DNA from: Nitrosospira sp. Is2
Lineage (GTDB): Bacteria > Pseudomonadota > Gammaproteobacteria > Burkholderiales > Nitrosomonadaceae
Reading direction: 5' to 3'
DNA: 64,000 nt
Assembly: GCF_033095785.1 (NCBI RefSeq)
Contig: NZ_CP137134.1
Span: forward strand, 2,108,001 to 2,172,000
Part shown: positions 8,512 to 18,777 of the stretch, one piece after another
Position numbering within the stretch: the first letter of the stretch is position 1
Layout: the number at the start of each line of letters is the position of its first letter
The notes under the pieces: generated by a model
The model's input: only the letters and a program-made list of their open reading frames with translations
Told to the model about the DNA's origin: nothing
Databases searched by the model: none
Program-made: the position numbers and the translations under genes

Positions 8512-8676
8512 TCCCTCGCTTTCCATGCGGCTGACCTGATCGAATAGTCATTATCCCGGCGGCTCACGCCGGTCTAATCCCGATTTAGGTCCTGCCTGCC
8601 TATCCTTGCTCACCCATGTGGCTTGCCACGTGAAGTGTTCGCACGCGATCTGCCGTTAATTTTCTGAAGAATTGGC

Positions 8677-10785
8677 ATGAACTATTCAGGTTGTAATCCG
8701 CCGGATCTGCCTTGCTCCGGCGCGACAGGAATCGCAGGCAATACCACTCTGCGCAGGACTCGCGTAAGCGCGAACCTTAGCTGGAAGCTGCCTGCCGCGA
8801 TTGTGTTTGCTCTGTTCCAAATCTCTGCTCAAGCTCAGGGTTCCGGGGCGGACAAAGTATTAACGCCCGTCGTGGTGACGTCGACGCCATTTGAGAATCG
8901 TAGCGAACTGGACATGGCTCAACCTGTTTCCGTGTTGCGCGGTGATGATCTGCGCCGCAAGCGGGAAGCAAGCCTGGGCGATACGCTTTCGCGCGAACTG
9001 GGCGTCGCGTCGACCTCATTCGGGCCGGGAGCCGGCCGTCCCATCATTCGCGGCCTTGATGGGCCGCGGGTGAGGGTGCTGGAGAACGGAATCGGCACGA
9101 TGGATATCTCCTCCATCAGCCCGGATCATGCGGTAACGACGGAATCGCTCAATGCTTCTCAGATCGAGATTTTGCGGGGTCCGGCAACATTGCTCTATGG
9201 CAGCGGTGCTTCGGGGGGAGTAGTCAATGTCGTGAATATGCGTATCCCAAACCAGTTGTTCAAATCCCCAAAAGGAGACTTTGAAGTCCGGGGAAATACT
9301 GCAACGGAAGAACGCACCGGTGCCTTCAATGCGGCTGGGAGCATGAGGCAGATGTCATGGAGCGTTGGCGGCTTCAAGCGTAAGACCGATGATTACCATA
9401 TTCCGGGCCGAGCCAATGAGAGCGATCCGACCAGCCGAAAAGGCATTGTCGAAAACAGCGCGGTAAATTCGGGTGGTTTGTCCGGAGGGGCATCCTTCGT
9501 GGGCGAGCGGGGCTTCTTGGGTGGATCGATAGCCCACCTGGAAAGCAAATACGGCATACCCGGTCCTGAGGGCGCACGGATCGATCTCAAGCAGACCCGC
9601 TACGATTTCTCGGGTGAGTTGGACAAGCCCATTGCCGGGTTCGAGAAGCTGAAAGTACGGATGGGATACAACGATTACAAGCATGCCGAAATCGAGCGCA
9701 CCGGAGAGATTGCAACTCGATTTAAGAATCAGGCACTCGAAAGCCGTGCCGAGCTCTTGCATGAGCCCGTGGCGAACTGGAAGGGCGTAATAGGCGTTCA
9801 GTTCCGCGATCGCCACTTTTCAGCCCTTGGCGCGGAGACAGTGGTACCTGTTACCAGATCGCATTCGGTGGGCGTATTTTTGATCGAAGAGCGCAACTGG
9901 AACCGATGGCGCCTCGAACTCGGCGGACGGGGGGAGTATGCTGCGCAGGACCCCAAGGGCGACCTTCTCCCCTCGCGCTCATTTGGACTCTACAACGCAT
10001 CCGCGGGCGCGTTATGGAAATTCATGGAAGGCTACGGGTTGGGCCTTACAGCCATCCGGGGACAACGCGCGCCGGCAACGGAAGAACTGTACATAAAAGG
10101 TGCGCACCATGGCACGGCCACCTTTCAGACGGGCGACAGTGACTTGAGCAGCGAGACCACCAGCAATATCGACCTTGCGCTACGCAAGACCACTGGTGCC
10201 GTGACCTGGAAAGTCAATGCATTCCATAACTGGATCAGCAACTATATTTTTGTGCGCAGTGCCGACATTAATGGTGATGGCGTGGCCGATCGTGCGGACG
10301 ATACGGGAACACTCGATCCCAATGGTGAATTTCTGGTGCAAAATTTTACACAGGCTGGAGCCAGATTTTACGGAGCAGAAGCGGAAGCGATATTTACCAT
10401 AAAACCGGACGAAATCAAATTACGCCTTTTTACCGATTATGTACGTGGAAAACTGGATAGTGGGGGAAATGTGCCGCGACTTACACCGTGGCGATTTGGA
10501 GTGGAGTTCAATCATCGGACCGGGCCATGGACATCGAACATAAGCGCAACTCGGGTCATGCGCCAAAACCACGTGGCAGAGCTGGAAAGCAGCACGCCCG
10601 GTTACACTCTCTTAAATGTGGAGCTGAGTTACCGAATCAAGCAAACGCGATCGAATGGCATCAAAATCTTCCTTCAAGGCCGGAATCTTCTTAATGAAGA
10701 GATGCGGGTTCATACCTCCTTCCTGAAGGATTTTGCACCGCTGCCGGGACGAGCCCTGGTGGCCGGCCTGAGAGGTGAGTTTTAA
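8677..10785 (+). CDS. TonB-dependent outer-membrane receptor, ZnuD-like
   Basis: A 702-residue TonB-dependent receptor. After an unusually long leader (hydrophobic core PAAIVFALFQISAQAQ, about residues 41-56) come a TonB box-like VLTPVVVTST, a plug domain with GAGRPIIRGLDGPRVRVLENG, ISPDHAVTTESL and IEILRGPATLLYGSGASGGVVN, and a 22-strand-type barrel ending in the aromatic terminus GLRGEF. The barrel segment RAPATEELYIKGAHHGTATFQ is typical of the ZnuD/zinc-receptor branch. With a Zur-like regulator two genes upstream, high-affinity zinc uptake is the best hypothesis; heme or another metal complex is an alternative. The upstream 165 nt show no cobalamin riboswitch core, which argues against a B12 receptor. 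Confidence 0.8.
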   Translation: MNYSGCNPPDLPCSGATGIAGNTTLRRTRVSANLSWKLPAAIVFALFQISAQAQGSGADKVLTPVVVTSTPFENRSELDMAQPVSVLRGDDLRRKREASLGDTLSRELGVASTSFGPGAGRPIIRGLDGPRVRVLENGIGTMDISSISPDHAVTTESLNASQIEILRGPATLLYGSGASGGVVNVVNMRIPNQLFKSPKGDFEVRGNTATEERTGAFNAAGSMRQMSWSVGGFKRKTDDYHIPGRANESDPTSRKGIVENSAVNSGGLSGGASFVGERGFLGGSIAHLESKYGIPGPEGARIDLKQTRYDFSGELDKPIAGFEKLKVRMGYNDYKHAEIERTGEIATRFKNQALESRAELLHEPVANWKGVIGVQFRDRHFSALGAETVVPVTRSHSVGVFLIEERNWNRWRLELGGRGEYAAQDPKGDLLPSRSFGLYNASAGALWKFMEGYGLGLTAIRGQRAPATEELYIKGAHHGTATFQTGDSDLSSETTSNIDLALRKTTGAVTWKVNAFHNWISNYIFVRSADINGDGVADRADDTGTLDPNGEFLVQNFTQAGARFYGAEAEAIFTIKPDEIKLRLFTDYVRGKLDSGGNVPRLTPWRFGVEFNHRTGPWTSNISATRVMRQNHVAELESSTPGYTLLNVELSYRIKQTRSNGIKIFLQGRNLLNEEMRVHTSFLKDFAPLPGRALVAGLRGEF

Positions 10786-10925
10786 ATCGTGGGGCCGTTT
10801 CGAGATATACGCGTTTCCGTCGCAAAGAAGGCGCACGTGGCTTGAGTCATGGCTCAGCTGGCTATCAAGCCTTCGTGGAATGTGGCACACTTCGGGATTG
10901 CATTTGATATCAGGTATGCTGATCC

Positions 10926-12173
10926 GTGTCGTCTTACGAACTTTTTATTGGTTTGCGCTATACCCGTGCCAAGCGCCGTAATCACTTCATCTCTTTCATT
11001 TCCCTGATCTCCCTGCTCGGCATTACGCTGGGCATGACCGCACTCATTACCGTCATGTCGGTGATGAACGGTTTCCAAAAAGAAGTCAGGACACGAATTC
11101 TCGGCGTGGCATCTCACATCCAGGTGAGTGGGATAGACGGCAAGCTCACGGGGTGGCGGCATGTTGCGGGGGAAGCACTCGGACATCCGGAGGTGGAAGC
11201 AGCGGCGCCCTATGTCAGCGCACAAGGCATGGTGTCGCATGATCAAATCGTCAGCGGCGTTGCGGTGAGAGGTGTGTTGCCGGAAATGGAGAACGACGTA
11301 GCTGATTTCGCCAGTATGATGGTCGATGGCGAAATCACCAGTCTCGCACCCGGCGGGTTCGGTATGGTCATTGGTCGGGAACTGGCGAGGGCTTTAGGCG
11401 TATTTACCGGCGATAAGATCGTATTGATCTCGCCTCAAGGGCAGGTAACGCCGGCAGGCATTTTGCCGCGCCTCAAGCAGTTCACGATTACGGGCATTTT
11501 CCAGGCGGGGCATATCGAGTATGACTCCGGCCTGGTGCTCATCCATTTGGCGGATGCACAAAAGCTGTACCGTATGGGCGATGATGAGGTTTCCGGTGTC
11601 CGGCTCAAGTTGCGCGACCTGTTCCATGCGCCGCAAGTTGCCCAGGAACTCGCGCCCATGATCTCCACGGAAGTATACATCAGCGACTGGAGTCGGCAGC
11701 ATGCCAACTATTTCCGCGCGATCCAGATCGAAAAGCGGATGCTATCGCTTATCCTTGCTCTCATTATCGCGGTGGCGGCGTTCAATATCGTATCCACGCT
11801 GGTGATGGCAGTAACCGACAAACAGCCTGATATCGCCATCTTACGCACGCTTGGCGCCAGTCCGCGCAGCATAATGAAGATTTTCATCGTGCAAGGCACC
11901 CTGATCGGTGTCCTTGGAACGACGCTGGGAGTCTTCGGGGGCGTGCTGCTGGCATATAACATTGAGGTGGTGATCGCCGCAATCGAGCGCGTGTTCAGCA
12001 TCCAGTTCCTTTCGCCGGAAGTTTATTACATAAGCGAAATCCCTTCGGACCTTCAACTCGCCGACGTAGTCGCGGTGGCAGCGGTATCGTTTGTTCTTAC
12101 TTTGCTTGCGACGCTTTATCCGAGTTATCGTGCTTCAAAGGTCAACCCCGCCGAGGCGCTCAGGTATGAATGA
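10926..12173 (+). CDS. lolC: Lipoprotein-releasing ABC transporter permease LolC/LolE
   Basis: A 415-residue FtsX/MacB-type permease: an N-terminal membrane helix ([30 protein letters not shown]), a large periplasmic domain of about 230 residues, then three C-terminal helices with the coupling motif [16 protein letters not shown]. It removes mature lipoproteins from the inner membrane for transfer to LolA. The start is GTG 10926. It overlaps the LolD gene by 8 nt (ATGAATGA). There is only one permease gene here, so the transporter probably uses a LolC/E hybrid homodimer (LolF-like), as in many bacteria with a single copy; a second copy elsewhere cannot be excluded. Confidence 0.9.
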   Translation: MSSYELFIGLRYTRAKRRNHFISFISLISLLGITLGMTALITVMSVMNGFQKEVRTRILGVASHIQVSGIDGKLTGWRHVAGEALGHPEVEAAAPYVSAQGMVSHDQIVSGVAVRGVLPEMENDVADFASMMVDGEITSLAPGGFGMVIGRELARALGVFTGDKIVLISPQGQVTPAGILPRLKQFTITGIFQAGHIEYDSGLVLIHLADAQKLYRMGDDEVSGVRLKLRDLFHAPQVAQELAPMISTEVYISDWSRQHANYFRAIQIEKRMLSLILALIIAVAAFNIVSTLVMAVTDKQPDIAILRTLGASPRSIMKIFIVQGTLIGVLGTTLGVFGGVLLAYNIEVVIAAIERVFSIQFLSPEVYYISEIPSDLQLADVVAVAAVSFVLTLLATLYPSYRASKVNPAEALRYE

Positions 12174-12843
12174 GCGCATCATTTCCTGCTGCAACCTGCG
12201 CAAGAGTTACTATCAGGGAAAGCTTGAAGTGCCCGTACTGATGGGGATAGACCTGGATGTGGCAAAGGGCGATACGGTGGCGATTGTCGGCGCATCCGGT
12301 TCCGGAAAAAGCACCCTTCTGCATCTGTTGGGTGGACTGGATGCGTCGACCGGCGGTGAAATACGCATCATGGGGCACGACATCGCGGCTGTCCCCGAGG
12401 AAGAACGATGCAAGCTGCGTAACCGGTCGCTCGGCTTCATCTATCAGTTTCACCATCTGCTGCCAGAGTTCAGCGCGCTTGAAAACGTTGCGATGCCGCT
12501 ACTTATCCGCCGCATGAACAATACCGAAGCCTACGAGCGCGCTGCGGGAGTTTTGAAGCAGGTGGGCCTAGGCCATCGCCTCACCCATACCCCTGGCGAA
12601 CTCTCGGGGGGCGAGCGTCAGCGCGCCGCCGTTGCCCGGGCGCTGGTCACCCGTCCCGCCTGCGTGCTCGCGGATGAACCCACCGGGAATCTCGACCGCC
12701 GCACCGCGGGCGAGGTATTCGACTTGATGCTCGAACTTAATCGCAGTATGGGCGCAAGTCTGATCATTGTTACCCACGATCCGGAGCTGGCCAAAAAGGC
12801 TCGGCGCACATTGCACCTTGAAGACGGGATGTTGGCAGGGTAG
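12166..12843 (+). CDS. lolD: Lipoprotein-releasing ABC transporter ATP-binding protein LolD
   Basis: The 225-residue ATPase has Walker [10 protein letters not shown], the signature [15 protein letters not shown], Walker [12 protein letters not shown] and the H-loop IIVTHD. LolD-type features include the [18 protein letters not shown]-loop region. ATG 12166 lies inside the 3' end of lolC, giving an 8-nt overlap and translational coupling. The longer frame from 12091 is only an extension into lolC. It powers extraction of outer-membrane lipoproteins with the permease encoded just upstream. Confidence 0.95.
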   Translation: MNERIISCCNLRKSYYQGKLEVPVLMGIDLDVAKGDTVAIVGASGSGKSTLLHLLGGLDASTGGEIRIMGHDIAAVPEEERCKLRNRSLGFIYQFHHLLPEFSALENVAMPLLIRRMNNTEAYERAAGVLKQVGLGHRLTHTPGELSGGERQRAAVARALVTRPACVLADEPTGNLDRRTAGEVFDLMLELNRSMGASLIIVTHDPELAKKARRTLHLEDGMLAG

Positions 12844-12928
12844 TGACGGGCTTCGCCGCAAGTTGAATTCGCATTACGGCGATCTACGCTCCCGCTGAGC
12901 AATAGCGAATCAGATTTCCTTCCCGGTC

Positions 12929-13504
12929 TCATTCCGTGTCTTTTCCGACGTTCGGCCTGCGGCGTTTCGCGCGCTTGCGCCATTCATAGACGGTATATAG
13001 CCGCCACCCCCCTCGCACCAGCACATAGCCGCCAATCGAAAGCAGCAGCGCCAGCAAGACCAGACCCACGAGTAGCGGCTTGCCCAGCGAGACTACCCAA
13101 TCCGCCAAGGTGGGTATCCACTCGCCGATGCTTTTGTCCATCAGGTGCAACTCGGTTTTGGGAAGGGTGCCGGCGCCATTGCCGGTAACGAACGCCCCCA
13201 GGGCATAGGCTGCGGCGTAGATCGGCAAAATGGTAAAGGGATTGGAGTACAGCGTCGTTATTATCGCTACCGGTAGATTTACCTTGAAAACGATAGCGAA
13301 TAAAGCGGCGAAAAAGAACTGGACTGGATTGCTGCCGGGAATCAGACCGGTGAACAGCCCTGCCGCTACGCCACCCGCAACCGAGCGGCGATTGAGATGC
13401 CACAGATTATGGTGATGCAGCCAATCTCCGAAAATTCCGACAAAGCGGTTCTGGCGGACGGTCTCGTGAGATGGCAGGTATTTTTTGAAAAATTTTCGAG
13501 GCAC
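12929..13504 (-). CDS. DUF2062 membrane protein
   Basis: A 191-residue protein with the DUF2062 signature: a PRKFFKKYLPSHE N-terminus, then RRSVAGGVAAGLFTGLIPGSNPVQFFFAALFAIVFKVNLPVA and TTLYSNPFTILPIYAAAY. It has about four membrane helices and a basic C-terminal tail (EWRKRAKRRR). GTG 13504 is chosen because it gives the family-typical (M)PRKFFK start; a TTG at 13540 is the only longer choice, and neither has a strong Shine-Dalgarno. The function is unknown. It often neighbours comEC in betaproteobacteria, as here, where it is divergent from comEC and convergent with lolD. Confidence 0.75.
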   Translation of the reverse strand: MPRKFFKKYLPSHETVRQNRFVGIFGDWLHHHNLWHLNRRSVAGGVAAGLFTGLIPGSNPVQFFFAALFAIVFKVNLPVAIITTLYSNPFTILPIYAAAYALGAFVTGNGAGTLPKTELHLMDKSIGEWIPTLADWVVSLGKPLLVGLVLLALLLSIGGYVLVRGGWRLYTVYEWRKRAKRRRPNVGKDTE

Positions 13505-13650
13505 AAGAAGAGTGTACGTAAATCCAACTTCGCGCTGCAAACATTATCACCCGCGCCGCGGCGATTGGGCAGCCCCCAATCAAGGCTTTCTTTCTGCACC
13601 AACCATTCTCAATCACTTCGGTACCGGCTTCAAACGCAGGAATTAAAATA

Positions 13651-16041
13651 ATGCAAGGGTATTTTCTGGCGTTTGCCATGGGAGTGATACTGCTCCAGCA
13701 ACAGGCCGAACTGCCGGAAGTGTTCTGGGCAGGAGCGCTGCTGCCGCTCGCCGTCTCCGTGTTTTTTCTCCTTCGCTATCAGACCACTCTTCTCGCGGTT
13801 ATAGGTAGAACGCTGCTAGCCATCCTATTCTTGGGTAGCGGATTTTTCTGGGCGGCCGCTTTAGCGCAGTGGCGCATCTCGGATGCACTTCCGCACGAAT
13901 GGGAGGGGCGCGATATCCGGCTGGTCGGCGTGGTTGCGGAGCTGCCGCAGGCGAATGAAAGCGGCGTTCGTTTTGTATTTGACGTCGAGCAAGTGCTGAC
14001 GCGAGATGCCCGCGTTCCCGAGCGCATTTCCCTAGCCTGGTATAAGGAAGGTGGAAGATCATCCAATCCTGAAGTGGTGCCGCCGCAAATCGGTGCCGGA
14101 GAACGCTGGCAGCTTACGGCACGGCTCAAGCGTCCGCACGGCACCAACAATCCGCACGGTTTCGACTTCGAGCAATGGGCACTCGAGCGCAACATACGCG
14201 CCACCGGCTATGTGCGTAAAAGTGATGAGAATATGCGTCTTGAGCAGATGGTCAATCGTCCGGCTTATCAGGTGGAGCGTTTGCGCCAGGAAGTCCGGGA
14301 GCGTTTCCTGGCTATTCTCCCAGATCATGCGTATACGGGTATCCTGGTTGCCCTGGCGGTTGGCGATCAGCGCGCGATTCCACGAGAGCAGTGGCAGATA
14401 CTGACCCGCACCGGGGTAAATCACCTGATGAGTATATCGGGGCTGCACGTGACGATGGTATCGGGCCTGATATTTTCGCTGTTCTACGGGCTATGGCGCA
14501 GGAGCTACCGTTTAACGTTACGGATACCCGCCCGTAAAGCCGCGGCCGTGGCCGGGTTGGCGGCCGCACTGGGTTACGCGCTTCTCGCGGGCTTCGCGGT
14601 GCCCGCGCAGCGAACGGTTTATATGCTTGCGGCGATCGCCATCGCTTTATGGCTGGGGCGTTCTATTTCCATGGCGGCAGTGTTGGCCTGGGCATTACTG
14701 GCGGTGGTTATGATCGATCCGTGGTCAGTACTCTCGCCGGGCTTCTGGCTATCGTTTGGCGCCATTGCGGTCATTCTGCTTGTATCTGCCGGAAGGATCG
14801 GCAGGACGCACTGGTTGAGCGGGTGGACACGGGTGCAATGGGCCATCACCCTTGGTTTGATACCCCTATTGTTGGCGATGTTCCAGCAAGTATCGCTGGT
14901 TTCACCCTTAGCCAACGCGATCGCCATTCCATTGGTCAGCCTGGTAGTGGTTCCCTTTACGCTGTTGGCAACACTACCTCCCCTGGGTTTCATGTTGCTG
15001 CCGGCGCACTGGGTACTAAGCGGATGCATGCAGCTAATGCAGTGGATGAGCGATGTGCCGCAAGCGATCTGGAGTCAGCATGCGCCGCCTGCCTGGGCAG
15101 TGGCAGCTGGAATGGCCGGCATTTGCTGGATGTTGCTACCCGGAAGGCTGGGGCTGGGTCTTCCCTCGGGATTCCCTGCTCGCTGGCTGGGCGGAGTCGC
15201 GCTACTGCCGATCTTTCTAACGCCCCCGCAAAATCCTTCGCCAGGTGAATTATGGGTGACGGTGCTGGACGTAGGTCAGGGATTGGCGGTAGTTGCACGC
15301 ACCCAAAACCATGCCCTGCTGTACGATACCGGGCCGGGCTTCAATCTGGAAGCGGACAGCGGTAACCGCACGATTATCCCCTTCCTTCGGGGCGAGGGCG
15401 TGAAACGTATTGATGCCATGATCGTGACTCATTCCGACGCCGACCATAGTGGCGGAGCATTGTCCGTGCTCCAGGCAGTACCAGTGGACTGGCTGGTTTC
15501 ATCCTTAAAGGAAGATCACCCCATACAGTTGGCTGCCACAAGTACGCATCAATGTCGAGCGGGAGAATCGTGGCAATGGGATGACGTCAGGTTCGAAATG
15601 CTACATCCACCGGATCAGAGCTACAGTAATCCCAAGCTTAAAACCAACGCGATGAGTTGCGTGATGAAAATCACCACTTCGCACGGTAGCGTACTGCTGC
15701 CGGCCGACATCGAAAAGAAATCGGAATATCAGTTGGTCGAACGTGCCGGGGATGCGCTAGCCGCGACGGTCCTGGTTGCACCGCATCACGGCAGTAAAAC
15801 TTCCTCGACGACTGAGTTTGTGAGCCGGGTGAATCCCAGGCTGGTAATATTCACCGTCGGTTACCGTAACCGCTTTGGTCATCCGAAGAACGAAGTGGTG
15901 GAGCGTTATAAGTCAATCGGAAGTCGATTGCTACGGAGCGATACGGATGGGGCGGTATCGCTGCGCTTTGCAAATAGCGAAATTACGGTGCAAACCGCTC
16001 GCTCGCTACGCCGTCGCTACTGGCACGACATCCCATCATAG
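13651..16041 (+). CDS. comEC: ComEC/Rec2-family DNA internalisation protein
   Basis: A 796-residue protein with the three ComEC parts. An N-terminal two-helix membrane region leads into a DUF4131-type OB domain (about 60-200). The central Competence domain of about eight helices follows, with TRTGVNHLMSISGLHVTMVSG. The C-terminal metallo-beta-lactamase-like domain (about 530-790) has VLDVGQGLAVVARTQNHALLYDTGPG, VTHSDADHSGG and VAPHHGSKTSS. The protein forms the inner-membrane channel for transforming single-stranded DNA, and the nuclease-like domain keeps its metal-binding HxDxDH motif. Length is normal for the family. No other competence genes are adjacent, although an orphan prepilin lies at about 50 kb. 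Confidence 0.9.
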   Translation: MQGYFLAFAMGVILLQQQAELPEVFWAGALLPLAVSVFFLLRYQTTLLAVIGRTLLAILFLGSGFFWAAALAQWRISDALPHEWEGRDIRLVGVVAELPQANESGVRFVFDVEQVLTRDARVPERISLAWYKEGGRSSNPEVVPPQIGAGERWQLTARLKRPHGTNNPHGFDFEQWALERNIRATGYVRKSDENMRLEQMVNRPAYQVERLRQEVRERFLAILPDHAYTGILVALAVGDQRAIPREQWQILTRTGVNHLMSISGLHVTMVSGLIFSLFYGLWRRSYRLTLRIPARKAAAVAGLAAALGYALLAGFAVPAQRTVYMLAAIAIALWLGRSISMAAVLAWALLAVVMIDPWSVLSPGFWLSFGAIAVILLVSAGRIGRTHWLSGWTRVQWAITLGLIPLLLAMFQQVSLVSPLANAIAIPLVSLVVVPFTLLATLPPLGFMLLPAHWVLSGCMQLMQWMSDVPQAIWSQHAPPAWAVAAGMAGICWMLLPGRLGLGLPSGFPARWLGGVALLPIFLTPPQNPSPGELWVTVLDVGQGLAVVARTQNHALLYDTGPGFNLEADSGNRTIIPFLRGEGVKRIDAMIVTHSDADHSGGALSVLQAVPVDWLVSSLKEDHPIQLAATSTHQCRAGESWQWDDVRFEMLHPPDQSYSNPKLKTNAMSCVMKITTSHGSVLLPADIEKKSEYQLVERAGDALAATVLVAPHHGSKTSSTTEFVSRVNPRLVIFTVGYRNRFGHPKNEVVERYKSIGSRLLRSDTDGAVSLRFANSEITVQTARSLRRRYWHDIPS

Positions 16042-16135
16042 CGGCTTGACGATTCTGGATTTCGTTGTTGGGTCTCGCAGAAGACTTCAGAATCGGTTCT
16101 GATCGTTCATCAAAAGGAGAGACGTAAACTTAATA

Positions 16136-18367
16136 ATGGGCAACGCGGCATCGGACTCGGGCTCAATGGCCTCTCATTCTTCTTCCGCGGCTGCTCCGCT
16201 CGTAACCGACGAGTGGAACGCATCCGTATGGCTGGATACGTTGCCACCCATCTTTTCTCCTGCCGAAGTGGAAGCATTCGGCCATGCCCTCGACTTTTCC
16301 CAACCGTTTTATGCAGGCAAATTGCTCCTCACCGGTGAGCCCGCCGCGGAGCACATGCACGGCGTGGTGTTGATTCTTGCTTCGTTGCGGGTCGACGCCG
16401 ATACTCTTATGGCGGGCATCCTGCATTCCGTACCGCTGTATCTGGATGGATACCAGGAGAAGCTGAACGCGACTTTTAATCCGACGGTAGCTCACCTGGT
16501 GGAAGGCGTTGCGCGCATGGGTCGCATCCATACGCTGGGAGCCCGCAATGTTCCGGACCGCAGCGCGCAAGTGGAGGCATTGCGCAAAATGCTTCTCGCA
16601 ATGGCGGAGGACATTCGCGTCGTTATCATTGCCCTTGCGGCTCGGGTACAAACGATGCGCTACATTGCTGCCAATAACGTTCATGGCAGAGCGGAAATCG
16701 CGCACGAGACAATGGACATATTTGCCCCATTGGCTAACCGCCTCGGGCTGTGGCAGGTAAAGTGGGAACTGGAGGATTTTTCGTTCCGGATACTCGAGCC
16801 GGAACGTTATAAAAAAATCGCCCGTTTGCTGGAAGAGACTCGCCGCGTCCGCGAAGATTACATCGCCACGGTGGTGGCGAAATTACAGGGTGAATTGCGG
16901 CGGACGGGAATCAAGGCTGAGGTTACCGGACGCCCTAAGCACATCTATAGTATTCACAGGAAAATGCAACGCAAGGGACTGGACTTCGAGGAAATACACG
17001 ATTCCCGCGCCTTGCGCGTTCTTGTGGAGGATGTGAAAGACTGCTATGCCGTGCTCGGGACGGTGCACAATCTTTGGATCCCCATCCCGAAGGAGTTCGA
17101 CGACTACATCGCGCGACCGAAAGGAAATGATTACCGATCCCTGCATACCGCCGTGCTCGGCCCTGAAGACAAGGTAGTGGAAGTGCAGATCCGTACATAC
17201 GAAATGCATCGTCATTCGGAGATGGGGTTTGCCGCGCACTGGCGCTATAAGGAGGGTGCAAAACGAGATTCCAGGTATGATGAAAAAATCGCCTGGTTAA
17301 GACAAATCCTCGAATGGAGGAACGATGTAGCGGATGCGGGCGAACTGGCCGAGCATTTCAAGGTTGCGCTGTTCGAGGATTCAATATATGTATTGACCCC
17401 GCAGGGCAGGGTGATTGCTCTACCGAAAGGCGCTACGCCGGTGGATTTTGCCTATCATATTCATAGTGATCTGGGCCACCGCTGCCGCGGAGCGAAAGTC
17501 GACGGTGTCATGGTGCCGCTCGACTACCAGTTGCACAATGCGCAACGCGTCGAAATCATCTCGGCCAAACAGGGCGCCCCCAGTCGTGATTGGCTCAATC
17601 CCGCCTTGGGGTATCTCAAAAGCCAGCGGGCAAGAGCAAAAGTCAGGCAATGGTTTAGCGGTCAAGAGCGTGAAGCTTTATTGGCCCAGGGCCGGGCGCT
17701 GGTGGAGAAGGAATTGCAGCGTCATGGCATGACTGCGCTAGGGCTGGACAAGCTTGCTGCTGAATTTAAATTCCCCAAACTCGATGCATTTTTGGCTGCG
17801 GTCGCTCGAGGCGAGATCGGCAGCCGGCAATTATCGAATTTTCTAGGCGAGAAAATCCCATCCCCGGCAGCTCAAGGTTCCGAAGCGCCCGCCAGCGCCA
17901 TGCCCGTTTCGGCAACGCCGACAGGTATCGTCGTTGCCGGTGTCGATAAACTGCTCACCGTTCTGGCTAAATGTTGCAAGCCAGCGCCACCCGACCCCAT
18001 CGTCGGCTTTATCACACATGGACGCGGTATCACAATACACCGACAGGGGTGCGCCAGTTTGTCGCGATTGGCTGGAGATAGCGCCGAGCGCATTATCACA
18101 GCGGAGTGGGGCGCGGCCGATATGTCAAAAAGTGCAGGTTATGAGGTGGATGTTGAGATCGAAGCCCTTGACCGGCAGGGATTGCTGCACGATGTCTCGA
18201 CTATTCTGCTACGAGAAAAAATAAATGTGACCGCCACTCGTACCCAAAGTCACCAACATACCGCTGTCATGCGTTTTACCCTGATGATCACAGGTCTGAC
18301 ACAGTTGAGCCGGCTTCTGGGATTGATACAGAGCCTGCCCGGGGTGACATCGGTTTCCCGGAAGTGA
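16136..18367 (+). CDS. relA: RelA-type (p)ppGpp synthetase
   Basis: The 743-residue protein has the RSH layout: a degenerate HD hydrolase region, a synthetase domain, TGS (about 395-455) and a C-terminal zinc-finger/ACT region ending in GVTSVSRK. The HD catalytic pair is absent (GILHSVPLYLD near residue 94). The synthetase carries EFDDYIARPKGNDYRSLHTAV with the EFDD form (320-323) typical of RelA, not the RFKD form of bifunctional SpoT. It should therefore only make (p)ppGpp during amino-acid starvation, and a SpoT-type hydrolase must exist elsewhere. AAGGAG at 16114-16119 is 16 nt before the ATG, an unusually long spacing. Confidence 0.9.
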   Translation: MGNAASDSGSMASHSSSAAAPLVTDEWNASVWLDTLPPIFSPAEVEAFGHALDFSQPFYAGKLLLTGEPAAEHMHGVVLILASLRVDADTLMAGILHSVPLYLDGYQEKLNATFNPTVAHLVEGVARMGRIHTLGARNVPDRSAQVEALRKMLLAMAEDIRVVIIALAARVQTMRYIAANNVHGRAEIAHETMDIFAPLANRLGLWQVKWELEDFSFRILEPERYKKIARLLEETRRVREDYIATVVAKLQGELRRTGIKAEVTGRPKHIYSIHRKMQRKGLDFEEIHDSRALRVLVEDVKDCYAVLGTVHNLWIPIPKEFDDYIARPKGNDYRSLHTAVLGPEDKVVEVQIRTYEMHRHSEMGFAAHWRYKEGAKRDSRYDEKIAWLRQILEWRNDVADAGELAEHFKVALFEDSIYVLTPQGRVIALPKGATPVDFAYHIHSDLGHRCRGAKVDGVMVPLDYQLHNAQRVEIISAKQGAPSRDWLNPALGYLKSQRARAKVRQWFSGQEREALLAQGRALVEKELQRHGMTALGLDKLAAEFKFPKLDAFLAAVARGEIGSRQLSNFLGEKIPSPAAQGSEAPASAMPVSATPTGIVVAGVDKLLTVLAKCCKPAPPDPIVGFITHGRGITIHRQGCASLSRLAGDSAERIITAEWGAADMSKSAGYEVDVEIEALDRQGLLHDVSTILLREKINVTATRTQSHQHTAVMRFTLMITGLTQLSRLLGLIQSLPGVTSVSRK

Positions 18368-18748
18368 GCGCCAATGCCGTGGCGAACCAGGGGACTCGCT
18401 ACTGCCGATTTGTTTCTTCCGCCCATCGCTCACGAATTTGACCGGGCATTTTTTGCCGGGCTGCTGCTTATGCCGCATGGCGAAGTGCGACCTGGCAGGC
18501 GCGTCATCGCGGCAACAAGCGATCGGCAGGCTTTGCCTCCAAACTGCTCAGCCAGTCCTTCATACCTCTGCGCGTGCTGCTCGGCATGTGCTCATCCGGT
18601 ACCAGGGACTTCTATCGCTCCTCAGGCAGGTCGTCCTTCCCCTTGCCGAAGTTCTATGCATCTGATTTCCGCCCTTAATTGTGGTTGCGCCTCCTGCATT
18701 GATCTGTTTAACCCATTGTCCCGTCAATCAAAAACCCTTCTTTTATCC
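18368..18748. other. Gene-free stretch between relA and the mra promoter
   Basis: About 380 nt without a convincing gene. The open frames here have irregular composition and no family resemblance, and one simply runs through the mraZ promoter into mraZ out of frame. I see no clear terminator for relA. Confidence 0.5.
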
Positions 18749-18777
18749 TTGACTTTGCTATTTTTTTTATTTACAGT
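18749..18777 (+). promoter_or_regulatory. Promoter of the dcw cluster (Pmra-like)
   Basis: A -35 TTGACT (18749-18754) and a -10 TACAGT (18772-18777) are separated by 17 nt. The -10 overlaps the first MraZ box, so repressor binding would block polymerase directly. This is the only strong promoter seen before mraZ. Confidence 0.7.

Noticed and set aside
8512..8676. Possible cobalamin riboswitch ahead of the TonB-dependent receptor
   Set aside because: No B12-box-like core or conserved paired elements were seen, and the receptor resembles the zinc branch.
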